In this document: positions 9,057 to 16,598 of the stretch, piece after piece
Position numbering within the stretch: position 1 is the first letter of the stretch
Layout of the letters: every line of letters begins with the position of its first letter
DNA from: Azophilus sp965215035
GTDB lineage: Bacteria > Pseudomonadota > Gammaproteobacteria > Pseudomonadales > Azotimanducaceae
DNA length: 64,000 nt
Reading direction: 5' to 3'
NCBI GenBank assembly: GCA_965215035.1
Contig: OZ244040.1
Coordinates: forward strand, 2,604,001 to 2,668,000
Translations under genes and position numbers: made by a program
Notes under the pieces: model-generated
The model's database searches: none
What the model was told of the DNA's origin: nothing
Seen by the model: only the letters and a program-made list of their open reading frames with translations

Positions 9057-9583
9057 GGCACGGGGTGCAGGGAAGAGCGGTTGTCCAGCCGAGCCCATCG
9101 CTCGTGGTCGCGCCAGGCGCCGTCGATGTACAGGTAGCGGGGGGACAGGCCTTCCCTTGCGAATCCACAGTGTTTGACCAGTGTGATCGAGCGTTTGTTC
9201 TCCGGTTGGATATTGGCTTCCAGCCGGTGCAGGCCGAGCGTGCCGAAGGCGTGCTCGACAACCAGCGCGAGCCCCTCGCGCATGTAGCCGCGCCCCGCAA
9301 ATGGGGCTGTTACGTAGTAGCCGAGGGAAGCACTGAGGAACGAGCCGCGGATGATGTTGTTGATGTTGAAGCATCCGGCGATGGACCCGGAGGCCTTGTC
9401 GATGAGCAGCAGGCCGGCGTGATCGTCGCGCTCTACTCGCCTGAGGTAGCGGTTGAACATGTCTGGGCTGGTCGGCGAGCTTATCCAGGGTTCGTGCAGC
9501 GACATGCTCATGCGCATGGCCGCGATGAAGTCGTTGCGATCCTTCCTTCTCACCGGGCGCAGGTAGACGCGGGTGTCAGTCAT
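9053..9583 (-). CDS. RimJ/RimL-type GNAT N-acetyltransferase
   Basis: 176 residues from the ATG at 9583 (MTDTRVYLRPV). The GNAT acetyl-CoA loop appears as AGRGYMREGL, preceded by the strand SLGYYV and followed by LHRLEANIQPENKRSITL and a GFAREGL helix, typical of RimJ/RimL and ribosomal-protein-serine acetyltransferases. Substrate unknown. An ATG 63 bp upstream would overlap the preceding membrane-protein gene strongly; the chosen start gives an 8-bp overlap in keeping with the rest of this operon. Confidence 0.88.
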   Translation of the reverse strand: MTDTRVYLRPVRRKDRNDFIAAMRMSMSLHEPWISSPTSPDMFNRYLRRVERDDHAGLLLIDKASGSIAGCFNINNIIRGSFLSASLGYYVTAPFAGRGYMREGLALVVEHAFGTLGLHRLEANIQPENKRSITLVKHCGFAREGLSPRYLYIDGAWRDHERWARLDNRSSLHPVP

Positions 9584-9791
9584 CGCGGCGCGGTCTCTCC
9601 AGCAGGAATATTTCCCATAATGCCGGTGGAACCATCGCGATGCCAAGGATGAGGACGAACAGGGGATGCAGGCCGTCGGCCAGCGTCCACAGGTTGGATA
9701 ATCCGAACCACTGGTCCCGCCACATCATCAGCCCGCCGGTGATCAGGGCGGACCCGGCCGTCAGCAACAGAAAGCCCGCCAGGTACTTCAT
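9576..9791 (-). CDS. Small two-helix membrane protein, function unknown
   Basis: 71 residues. Two hydrophobic segments (about 3-22 and 42-64) are separated by a Trp-rich loop (MMWRDQWFGLSNLW), and the protein ends in a basic/acidic tail ERPRRDD. I do not recognise the family. The ATG at 9791 overlaps the stop of the C39-like gene by 4 bp and the stop overlaps the GNAT start by 8 bp, so the reading frame is strongly supported by gene packing although the sequence itself is uninformative. Confidence 0.7.
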   Translation of the reverse strand: MKYLAGFLLLTAGSALITGGLMMWRDQWFGLSNLWTLADGLHPLFVLILGIAMVPPALWEIFLLERPRRDD

Positions 9792-10774
9792 GCCGGTGCC
9801 AGCAGATACGCGGCACCCCGGTGGCGAAGCCAGGCACCGGTAAATGCCTCGAGGCCATAGCGACGCGGCACCGATGCCACCTCCGGCGCCGCGGGGTCGT
9901 TCACTAGACACCGGTCGCCGTCGATACCGTATAGGGTCACGAGATGCCCGTTGCTGCTCGCAAGCGGTGCGCCGGGCAGTTCGCCGCGGCCAAAGCGGAT
10001 GCTCGCCACCACCGGCGAGCCGCTGCCCAGTACGCGCAGCACCGACTCCCAGGATGCCAGGGCTTCCACGGCGCCGATGCGTCCGTGTCCGGCCGCGCAG
10101 CGAATGGCCAGCGGCCAAGATCCGTAGAAGCAGCCATCGAAACAGGCATCTACCACGGTTTGCCAGGCGATGGCGGGCTGCGCCGCCTGCAGGGTCATCG
10201 CCAGTGCTGTCGGCGAGCAGATGCGCGTGCGAATGGATTCCGGCCCGTGCATCTGGCTGATGGCGGGGGGCTGCCTCAGCACGATTCGGGTCCGTATCGG
10301 GATTTCCGGGTCGATTGCCAAGGGGCGGGTCGAGAGCGTTACCAGATACCGCCGCGGCGGCTCGGTCAGGCCAAGCCGGATCAGCAGCCGACTCTCCGGC
10401 AGATCCCGTTCCGTATGGAAGCAATCAATGTGGGTGCTGATTTCGTGGCCCGGAGTCTGCGCGGTCGGGAAGGGCAAATGCTGCGCACCCCGCGCCCCGT
10501 CCCCGTCAGGTCGGCGAGTATCGGGCACAGCCTGCAACGGCCAGATCGCGTCGGCCAGTTGCAGGGCGCATCGAAACGGCGCGTTCGACCCGGGCAAGGA
10601 TACGCTGGGCACGAGTATGTGGTGCTCCGGGCAGGGGGGAACCCGAATCGAAGCGCCGACGAGACCGTCCACCAGGTGCCAGACCGGAGCAGTGGACACG
10701 GGCAGCGGGTAGCGCTTGGCGGAAGTTTCATCGCCGTAGCGAAAAGAAGCCTGCATGAACGCTCCGCTCCTCAC
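9788..10774 (-). CDS. C39-like (Peptidase_C39_2) family protein
   Basis: 328 residues (or 322 from the second ATG at 10756). The C-terminal ~145 residues match the papain-like C39_2 pattern: Cys186 in RTRICSPTALAM, His277 in NGHLVTLYGID and Asp293 in CLVNDPAAP form a plausible catalytic triad. The N-terminal half is probably a beta-rich domain found with this family. No signal peptide is obvious, so it may be cytosolic. Its position between tatD and peptidases suggests a housekeeping hydrolase. Function beyond cysteine-peptidase-like is not assignable. Confidence 0.78.
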   Translation of the reverse strand: MRSGAFMQASFRYGDETSAKRYPLPVSTAPVWHLVDGLVGASIRVPPCPEHHILVPSVSLPGSNAPFRCALQLADAIWPLQAVPDTRRPDGDGARGAQHLPFPTAQTPGHEISTHIDCFHTERDLPESRLLIRLGLTEPPRRYLVTLSTRPLAIDPEIPIRTRIVLRQPPAISQMHGPESIRTRICSPTALAMTLQAAQPAIAWQTVVDACFDGCFYGSWPLAIRCAAGHGRIGAVEALASWESVLRVLGSGSPVVASIRFGRGELPGAPLASSNGHLVTLYGIDGDRCLVNDPAAPEVASVPRRYGLEAFTGAWLRHRGAAYLLAPA

Positions 10775-10837
10775 ATGGGACAGGTCACCCGTGCGCGACC
10801 TGGTATCGGCACGACGAGCCAGTATGCCAGAAGCCCC

Positions 10838-11629
10838 TCAATCGGGGGTTGCCAGTCCGAACAGGCGGCGCGCGTTGGCGGTGGTGTGTCGCACGATTTC
10901 CGCCAGGGGCACGCCATACAGATCGGCCAGGCGCTGCGCGATCACGGGCAGCAGGCAGGGTTCGTTGCGCCGTCGGCGGCCGCCGGGTGGCACCGCCCCT
11001 TGGGGAAGGAGGTAGGGCGCGTCGGTCTCGATGACCAACCGCTCAAGGGGGATTCGGGGTGCCAGGCGCCGCAATTCGGCACCCCGGGCGGCGTCGCAGA
11101 GCCAGCCGGTGATGCCGATCAGGTAGCCGGCCTCGAGATAGCGCACGAGGTCGGTTTCGGTGCCGGTGAAACAATGAATGAGCACCCGGCCGGGCGGTCC
11201 CCGATAATGGGAGAGCATGTCGAATACGGCACCGGCGGTGTCCCGGTCGTGCACGAACAGCGGCATGTCGAGTTGCGCGGCAAGCTCGACCTGAGCTCTG
11301 AACACACGGCGCTGCACGTTCCGGGGGGAATAGTCGCGGTTGAAGTCGAGACCCGTCTCGCCGATTGCCCGCACGGCGGGATGCGCGGCAAGGCTGGCTA
11401 GCCGGGCCTGCCAATCCGCGCCCACATCCTTGGCCAGATGTGGATGGACACCGGCGGTGCAGGAAAGGCCCTCGTGGCGGGCGCACAGCGCCTGGGCGCT
11501 CCGCGCCTCCTCCAGGGTCGTTGCCGTGACGACGATGTGGCCAACCCCGGCCGCCCGGGCCCGCGCCAGAACCTCGTCGAGGTCGTTGCGGAACTGCTTG
11601 TTCAGCAGGTTTGCCCCGACGTCGATCAC
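10838..11629 (-). CDS. tatD: TatD family metal-dependent deoxyribonuclease
   Basis: 263 residues from the GTG at 11629, which overlaps the stop of slt (GTGA). It is of the E. coli TatD subgroup: the N-terminus reads IDVGANLL (like DIGVNL) in place of an HxH motif. Remaining TIM-barrel metal-site motifs are present: AGVHPH, IGETGLDFNRDYSP, FVHDRD, HCFTGT and ETDAPYL. TatD acts as a 3'-5' exonuclease on DNA/RNA and has been linked to oxidative DNA damage processing. It ends 63 bp before the C39-like gene. Confidence 0.93.
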   Translation of the reverse strand: MIDVGANLLNKQFRNDLDEVLARARAAGVGHIVVTATTLEEARSAQALCARHEGLSCTAGVHPHLAKDVGADWQARLASLAAHPAVRAIGETGLDFNRDYSPRNVQRRVFRAQVELAAQLDMPLFVHDRDTAGAVFDMLSHYRGPPGRVLIHCFTGTETDLVRYLEAGYLIGITGWLCDAARGAELRRLAPRIPLERLVIETDAPYLLPQGAVPPGGRRRRNEPCLLPVIAQRLADLYGVPLAEIVRHTTANARRLFGLATPD

Positions 11630-13572
11630 TGTGCCGGCACAACCATTTCGTGGGTGCCCAACAGCGGCAGCGGCTGGTCGAGCAGGCGGCTGTAGACATG
11701 ATTGAAGGCCAGCACGTTCTTCACGTAGTTGCGGGTTTCGCGGAAAGGAATGGACTCGATCCACACATCCATCGGCCAGCCCCGTGCGCCCTGTATCCAC
11801 CGTTCGGCGCGCCCTTCTCCGGCGTTGTAGGCGGCTGCGGCGATGGGCAGCACCTGGTCGTAGCGCTGCAGCAGCCAGGCGATGTGATGGCCGCCCAGTG
11901 GGATATTGGTGCCGGGGTCGAACAGTTGCGCCAACGACGGTGCGGGCAGGCCGGCGCGCCGGGCCGCCAAACGCGCCGTGCTGTGCAGCATCTGCATGAC
12001 GCCGCGCGCCTCTGCGCTGGAGCGGGCAAACCGGTCGAAGGCGCTTTCCTGCCGGGCGAAGGCGACCAGCACCGAAACGGGTATGCCGGTGGCATGGCTC
12101 GTTTGCCGAAAGGTGGGGGCATGGATGATCGGAAACCGTACTGCCAGGTGATCGCGCTGATTGGTCTCGTTTGCCGTGCGTATCGCCAGCGCGGATTGTC
12201 CCATGTCGTGTGCCAGGTAGGCAGCGATGCCCTGTTCATGCGGGGTCAGCCGCGGCAGCATGGCCATCCACTCGCGCCGGGCATTGACCTCGTCGCCCAC
12301 CGCGAACAGCTCGACAGCGCGGGCGATGCCGGGCAGTTGCCGCAACTTTTGGAGCGCGTCCGCATCGCCGGGCCTGGGTGCGCCGTTGAGTTGCGACGCC
12401 TGGTTCAGGCGGCTTGCGGCCAAAAACCCGTAGTAGCTGCGGTTGTCGGCCAGAGCCCGGTAGGCGAGCCGGGCCCGCTCCGAGGATTCATGGGTCATTG
12501 CCAGTGCGCGCGCCAGCCAGTATTGCCACTTCTCCTCGAACCGCTCCGGCTCGGGTAGCTTGTCTATCCAGGCCGACAACAGTGGCCAGTTGCGCTGTTC
12601 CAGGTAGGCGCCGGCGAAACCCACGGCGCTGGCGGGTAGGAAGTCCGGCGTAGGTGCCTTGTCCAACATGCCGGACTGCGCCAGTTCGACTTCGATATGC
12701 GCCGTTAGCGCGCGCCGCTCCGTCTCGCCGAACCGATGCGATGCCCGGTAGCTGGCCCAGGCGTCCCGTGCCGCCGCCGCGTCGCGCCGGGCCAGGCGGC
12801 GCAGCCCGTGGGCGATGACCTCCCGGGAGAGGGCGGTATCGGTGCGGAAGCGGCCGGTGGTGGCAACGGATGCGGGATTGACGTGCACACTGTAGTAGGA
12901 CTGGGCCCAGGGTTTGTAGTCGCCCTTGAAGAAGCGTTGCAGGTAGCGCGCCAGTAGCCGTTCGTTGGCTTCGATGGCGAGCCCCAGGCGGCGCCAGGCG
13001 GTGTTCTGGTCGAGGCGGGTGTTCTGCCACACCTGGAACATGGGGTCGCAGACCTTGGGCTGGGACTTGCCCACCGTCCAGACCGGGGCGACGCCGTCCA
13101 AGGCTCGCTCCTTCTCGCCGGTGTTGTAGAGCGCCCGTAGAAAATGGCAGTGCAACTCGGTGGCGAGCGGGTCTTCCGGTGGCGCGGGCTCGTAGTGGGC
13201 CAGAAACCTCCGCCACCGGCGGTTGACGGCCAGCCTGGCCAGCCATTGTCGGTAGATGCGGTGCGCCCCGGGGATGTCGGTATGCTGGCGGCGGAACTGC
13301 TGCACCTGTTCCGGGGTGAGCCGGGACAGGCGCAGCCGCAGGCGGTGATAGGTGATGTATGGCTGTAGGGGATATCCCGCCAGTTGTTCCTGGATCCGGC
13401 CGGCTGCGGTGAGACGCCCGGCGCGCACATGATCCACGGCGGTGCGGTACTGCTGGCGCTGTTCGTAGCGGGTTGTGCTGGCAGCGGTGCCGGTGTCGGC
13501 GGGCGCGATGCCGGGTGCCAACAGCAGCGCGGCCAGCCATAGGTAGTGCGATCCGTTCATGCCAATGCTCAT
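11626..13572 (-). CDS. slt: Soluble lytic murein transglycosylase (Slt70 type)
   Basis: 648 residues with an N-terminal signal peptide ending near PGIAPA, a long alpha-helical superhelical U/L domain, and a C-terminal goose-lysozyme-like domain. The catalytic glutamate is Glu509 in ARQESAFDRF, followed by ARGVMQM and AAAYNAGEGRAERW, hallmark family-1 motifs. It cleaves the MurNAc-GlcNAc bond in the periplasm with 1,6-anhydro formation. First gene of a seven-gene overlapped operon. The ATG at 13572 is followed by a second ATG four codons on. Confidence 0.95.
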   Translation of the reverse strand: MSIGMNGSHYLWLAALLLAPGIAPADTGTAASTTRYEQRQQYRTAVDHVRAGRLTAAGRIQEQLAGYPLQPYITYHRLRLRLSRLTPEQVQQFRRQHTDIPGAHRIYRQWLARLAVNRRWRRFLAHYEPAPPEDPLATELHCHFLRALYNTGEKERALDGVAPVWTVGKSQPKVCDPMFQVWQNTRLDQNTAWRRLGLAIEANERLLARYLQRFFKGDYKPWAQSYYSVHVNPASVATTGRFRTDTALSREVIAHGLRRLARRDAAAARDAWASYRASHRFGETERRALTAHIEVELAQSGMLDKAPTPDFLPASAVGFAGAYLEQRNWPLLSAWIDKLPEPERFEEKWQYWLARALAMTHESSERARLAYRALADNRSYYGFLAASRLNQASQLNGAPRPGDADALQKLRQLPGIARAVELFAVGDEVNARREWMAMLPRLTPHEQGIAAYLAHDMGQSALAIRTANETNQRDHLAVRFPIIHAPTFRQTSHATGIPVSVLVAFARQESAFDRFARSSAEARGVMQMLHSTARLAARRAGLPAPSLAQLFDPGTNIPLGGHHIAWLLQRYDQVLPIAAAAYNAGEGRAERWIQGARGWPMDVWIESIPFRETRNYVKNVLAFNHVYSRLLDQPLPLLGTHEMVVPAQ

Positions 13573-13680
13573 GGCACGAAATTCAACCCCTTGTTTTTCA
13601 TATGTTCTTCTAAGGAAGCTCTGAACAAGCCCAGCTCCGCCTCGTGCAGAGTCGCAATGTAAACGCGATTGTTACTTTGG

Positions 13681-14010
13681 GGAATTGTGTAGCAAAATGC
13701 ACAGTCGCCGCGCTAACGCGGCTTCCGATCCAGGTGCCACGGCGCTTCAATCTCGGCCTTCGTGGGCTCCCGGTTCTCACTCTTGATGCTGCCCCCGGGG
13801 GTAAGCAATACGGTTCCTAGCGCGGCCTCGAAACCATCCTCCGTGACTTCCCTGTGTTCCGTCTTGTCGAATTGATTGCGGTTCATGCCTGAATTTCTTC
13901 GATCACGTTCAGAAGGTGCTCCTCAAAGCTCGCTATGGGACGCAATTGGGCGGGCCGCTTGGTGAGCTTGTGGGTGGCGGACGAATTTGTGCATTTTGCT
14001 ACAGGATTCC
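13681..14010. mobile_element. 330-bp inverted-repeat-bounded element carrying a small ORF
   Basis: The terminal inverted repeats 13681-13703 and 13988-14010 agree at 21 of 23 positions, including a perfect 16-bp core tgtagcaaaatgcaca. The interior holds a 57-codon minus-strand frame and the open but start-less tail of a preceding frame. It could be a MITE with cargo, a relic cassette, or an invertible segment; no recombinase is visible nearby. Confidence 0.6.
13713..13886 (-). CDS. Small hypothetical protein (57 aa) inside the inverted-repeat element
   Basis: ATG at 13886 to TAG at 13713; the peptide begins MNRNQFDKTEHREVTEDGF and ends EAPWHLDRKPR, mixed charged and without hydrophobic stretches. 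Its ATG overlaps by 4 bp (GCATGA) the stop of another open frame whose last residues read SFEEHLLNVIEEIQA but which has no start within the element. Overlapping small frames of this size recall toxin-antitoxin pairs, but the upstream partner is truncated and neither sequence is one I recognise. Coding status is uncertain. Confidence 0.35.
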   Translation of the reverse strand: MNRNQFDKTEHREVTEDGFEAALGTVLLTPGGSIKSENREPTKAEIEAPWHLDRKPR

Positions 14011-14151
14011 TTTACATATCGTATCTGATTTGGGCCACGCATCCTTGGGCGACGGGACCCTCCCACTTAATCAGAGGTTTCCTAGTAGGTGCGGGGGGAT
14101 GGAGCACCGCATAGCTGCCGACCGCCCGGCCGCCTACCGGGGCTCCTAACA

Positions 14152-14607
14152 CTAACCTTCGGTACGTTTGCCGACGGTGCCGACCCGTACCGCGAGCACG
14201 TCGCAATTGGCGCCGTGCAGCACGCCGTTGGCCGTGGAACCCAGTAACAGTGCGAGCCCGTGGCGTCCGTGGCTGCCGACAATGACGAGGTCCATGGCGT
14301 TGCTCTCGGCTACCCGGTGTATTTCGCTCTCCGGTCGGCCAAAAATCAGGTATTGGCGTTCGGCGGGTACGCCGAGCTCATTGGCGAACTCGGCGAGGTG
14401 CGACTTGGCCTGCTCGTGAATCTGCTCCTGCACGGAGGAGAGATCCATGGGTATGTCGCCGCCGTAGGCCAGGCTCAGGGGTTCGATCACATGTATGATG
14501 TGCAGTTCGGCATCGAAAGCACTGGCGATGGCGGTGGCGCATGCCGCAACCTGCCTAGACTCCTCGGTGAGGTCTATTGCCAACAGAATGCGTCGATAGC
14601 CGGACAT
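14152..14607 (-). CDS. Universal stress protein (UspA family)
   Basis: 151 residues from the ATG at 14607. The fold starts with the strand YRRILLAIDLTEES (ATP-binding Asp) and ends with the nucleotide-binding motif VGSHGRHGLALLLGSTANGV, i.e. G-2X-G-9X-G(S/T), which marks the ATP-binding UspFG/UspA-like type. Single-domain length is normal. Divergent from the membrane-protein gene at 14677 with ~70 bp between them. Likely a stress-responsive nucleotide-binding protein; no specific partner is evident. Confidence 0.93.
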   Translation of the reverse strand: MSGYRRILLAIDLTEESRQVAACATAIASAFDAELHIIHVIEPLSLAYGGDIPMDLSSVQEQIHEQAKSHLAEFANELGVPAERQYLIFGRPESEIHRVAESNAMDLVIVGSHGRHGLALLLGSTANGVLHGANCDVLAVRVGTVGKRTEG

Positions 14608-14676
14608 GCCGACCCTCCACCTAACCCTAGCTTGACGATACACTCGAACCGGGGGTGTGCTCAAGACTGAAACGGC

Positions 14677-15228
14677 ATGTTGGTGTGGATCATTATAGTC
14701 CTGGTTCTGGCGATTGCCTTCGGGCCCGTTCTATACCTGTTGCCCACCAGGAAGGACCGCCGTCTGGCGGCCATGCGCCTGGTGGCCCGGCGACAGGGGC
14801 TGGTGGTGGAGCTAGCGCCGGTGCGCAAGCTCGAGGCGGATGCCGACGAGCGGGTCTCGGCCGGCGGTGTACGCCGCTCGCCCGTGTACGACAGCCTGCG
14901 CTATGCCCTGCCGCTGGGCGCCACCCCGCCGCGAATGCGTCCATGGCGGCTCCTCAGATCGGCACGGAGTGGCTGGGTGTTCGATATCGAGTTGGCGCCA
15001 CCGCCCGGGCCGGAACTGCTGGCGGCGATACTCCCCTACACGCGGGGCCTGCCCGACGATGCGGTGGCGTTGGAGTGGGACGGCACAGCCCTTGCCTGCT
15101 ATTGGCTCGAACGTTTTCCCGCGAACGGCGATACGGTCAAGGCACTCAAGACATCGCTCGCCGGGGTTGGTGCCCGCCTCGCCGCGATGGATGCGAAACC
15201 GGCACCGCGACAATGTGACCCGGATTGA
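14677..15228 (+). CDS. Membrane-anchored hypothetical protein (183 aa)
   Basis: An N-terminal transmembrane helix (residues 2-22, WIIIVLVLAIAFGPVLYLL) is followed by a basic stop-transfer stretch PTRKDRR and a soluble domain of ~150 residues with a WVFDIELAPPPGPELLAAIL segment. I do not recognise the family. The good codon structure and the helix argue for a real protein. It ends just before a repeat-derived segment at 15243; no downstream partner is co-oriented until the selenoprotein gene. Confidence 0.7.
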   Translation: MLVWIIIVLVLAIAFGPVLYLLPTRKDRRLAAMRLVARRQGLVVELAPVRKLEADADERVSAGGVRRSPVYDSLRYALPLGATPPRMRPWRLLRSARSGWVFDIELAPPPGPELLAAILPYTRGLPDDAVALEWDGTALACYWLERFPANGDTVKALKTSLAGVGARLAAMDAKPAPRQCDPD

Positions 15229-15242
15229 GGATGCGGTCCGAA

Positions 15243-15285
15243 CGGTACCGGGAAGAGGTGGTCGAACTGTACGACGACGCCGTGC
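15243..15285 (+). pseudogene. Fragment of an lptA/OstA-like gene
   Basis: These 43 bases match 53323-53365, inside the lptA-like gene of the sphingolipid island, at 40 of 43 positions without gaps. In the lptA-like protein this piece encodes YREEVIELYEDAV. It is joined directly to the half repeat at 15279-15322, and the join falls in the 7-base gccgtgc common to both sequences. This suggests an illegitimate recombination or transposition-associated capture event. Confidence 0.7.
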
Positions 15286-15322
15286 CTCCGCTCGGCCCAC
15301 AAATTCAAACTGGTACCCTACC
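15279..15322. repeat. Half copy of the ~90-bp dispersed palindromic repeat
   Basis: Matches the right half of the complete copy at 61962-62050 and the inverse of the left half of the copy at 50582-50674, including cctccgctcgg and caaattcaaactg, ending in the terminal ctacc. The other half is missing and replaced by the lptA-like fragment. Confidence 0.75.
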
Positions 15323-15607
15323 GGATCGTTCGTTGTCTATGGCCCGACCCTTTACTATGATCGTACTGTCCAGCGTTTCCGAGATGCCGCGATCCTGAAA
15401 TCTGTGCCAACTTTTCCCAGCGTCCGGTGGCTACCCGGGCCGGATGCGCCCGACTTAAGGGCTACAGCGCCCTGCGTCGGTTCTAGGCGTCGCCCCGTCG
15501 AGCCTCCCGGTTGCGAGCTGGTCGAATGAGTCGGGTGCGCGCCCAGTGGCCATCTTCTTGTCGAGCGGGGGTGCCGCACCGCCGACTGCCGGATCGCAGG
15601 GGCCGAT

Positions 15608-16465
15608 ATGGGTGCTGAACCCGTCCGCTACATGGAACGCAGCCGCCGCTACTACGAGGCGCAGGGCTTTGCCAAGCCCTATGCCTGGGCGCACAACCAA
15701 GAGGTGCCGTTCGCCGTGCCGGCCAAGCCGATCTCGGAGTCGGTGCTCGCGCTGATCACCACCGCCAGCCTCCAGGAACGGGATGAGACCGACCCGCGTG
15801 CCCCGATGTCCGGGTCCACGGCGCACCCGCCGCGCCAGCTTTTCGCGAACGACCTGTTTTGGGACCGCAAGGCCACCCATATGGACGACCTGAATTCCTA
15901 CTTCCCTATCGAGCACCTGCGGGAACTTGTTGCCGAGGGCCGCATTGGCGAACTGGCCCGGCGTTTCCACTCCGTGCCCACCGAGTACAGCCAGCGCCGC
16001 ACGCTGACCCGGGATGCGCCGGAGATCCTGAAGCGGTGCCGGGAGGACGCGGCGGACATCGCCCTGCTTGTACCGCTGTGACCCGTCTGCCACCAGACCG
16101 TGTGTCTGGTCGCCCGCCATCTCGAGGCCGCCGGCATACCGACCGTCATTCTGGGCTCTGCCTTGGATATCGTCGCGCACTGCGGCGCACCGCGTTTCGT
16201 GTTCACCGATTTTCCCCTCGGTAATCCCTGTGGCCGGCCCTACGATGCGGAAATGCAGCGGTCGATCGTCGGGGCGGGTATCGATCTGTTGCGTGCTGCC
16301 TCGGGGCCGCCGACGGTGGTGCGCACACCCTATCGTTGGAGCCAGGACGAGCGCTGGCGCGACCGATACATGGAGGTACGTGCGGAGGATGCCGCCGAAC
16401 TCGCCGCCGCTGGCGAGGCGCGCCGGAGGCTGCGGCGCCGCATCCGACGCGGGCGCTCTGGGTAG
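15608..16465 (+). CDS. Selenoprotein of the glycine/sarcosine/betaine/D-proline reductase selenoprotein B (GRDB-like) family; Sec158 encoded by in-frame TGA
   Basis: The open frame from 15608 runs to a TGA at 16079-16081, and the same frame continues without a break to 16465. The TGA is flanked by LLVPL and PVCHQTVCLVARHLEAAG, giving a UxxC motif with U at residue 158 of 285. The downstream half (PTVILGSALDIVAHCG, FTDFPLGNPCGRPYD) continues the same family, so this is not two genes. Ten bases after the TGA a perfect 7-bp hairpin (16092-16110, loop cgtgt) is placed as bacterial SECIS elements are. Family members have the GrdB/PrdB-type redox domain; the aerobic version's substrate is unknown. 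A genuine nonsense mutation is the alternative, but the intact second half argues against it. Confidence 0.85.
16079..16110 (+). promoter_or_regulatory. UGA selenocysteine codon and bacterial SECIS-like hairpin
   Basis: TGA at 16079-16081; stem accagac (16092-16098) pairs with gtctggt (16104-16110), with the 5-base loop cgtgt containing the G/U expected for SelB recognition. The spacing from the codon to the stem is 10 bases, within the range of known bSECIS elements. Confidence 0.75.
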
Positions 16466-16509
16466 CGAAGGTTCCTTTGTCTTCGCGCGATGGGCGCGGT
16501 TTGGGGTTC

Positions 16510-16539
16510 TTGACAGCGCTTTTGCGCACACCGTATAAA
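16510..16539 (+). promoter_or_regulatory. Sigma70-type promoter upstream of topA
   Basis: A perfect -35 TTGACA (16510-16515) and a TATAAA -10 (16534-16539) are separated by 18 bases, about 60 bp before the topA start. A GAGGAGA ribosome-binding site follows at about 16588-16594. Confidence 0.65.
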
Positions 16540-16598
16540 CGGCGCCCTTTCGCGCACCCTGGCCGAGTGCGCCGATTTCACCTGCCAGAGGAGAGTCA

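Larger units (their letters stand above)
13613..14083. mobile_element. MITE-like element, copy A, interrupted by a second element
   Basis: The left end aggaagctctgaacaag (13613-13629) is essentially identical to the left end of the 145-bp element at 39918. The motif attgttactttg (13668-13679) is also shared. The right end cttaatcagaggtttcct (14066-14083) is an imperfect inverse of the left end. The 330-bp segment 13681-14010 sits directly after the shared motif, as expected for an insertion into this element. No transposase is encoded. Confidence 0.55.
13573..14151. other. Intergenic region filled by nested repeat elements
   Basis: Between slt and usp. An outer element begins with aggaagctctgaacaag at 13613 and plausibly ends with cttaatcagaggtttcct at 14066-14083. 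Inside it lies a 330-bp segment bounded by inverted repeats (13681-13703 and 13988-14010), which carries one short minus-strand open frame. The remaining bases 14084-14151 hold nothing I can name. Confidence 0.6.
15229..15607. other. Intergenic region with gene fragment and half repeat
   Basis: Contains a 43-bp fragment matching the lptA-like gene (15243-15285) joined to half of a dispersed palindromic repeat (15279-15322). From 15323 to 15607 I see no gene, hairpin or repeat I can support; the promoter of the selenoprotein gene should lie here. Confidence 0.55.

Noticed and set aside
13713..13990. Toxin-antitoxin pair in the inverted-repeat element
   Set aside because: The upstream frame has no start codon inside the element and neither frame belongs to a family I know; kept only as a low-confidence small ORF.
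16079..16081. Nonsense mutation or sequencing error splitting a gene at TGA
   Set aside because: The frame continues with family features, the UxxC context fits, and a SECIS-like hairpin follows, so selenocysteine is more likely.
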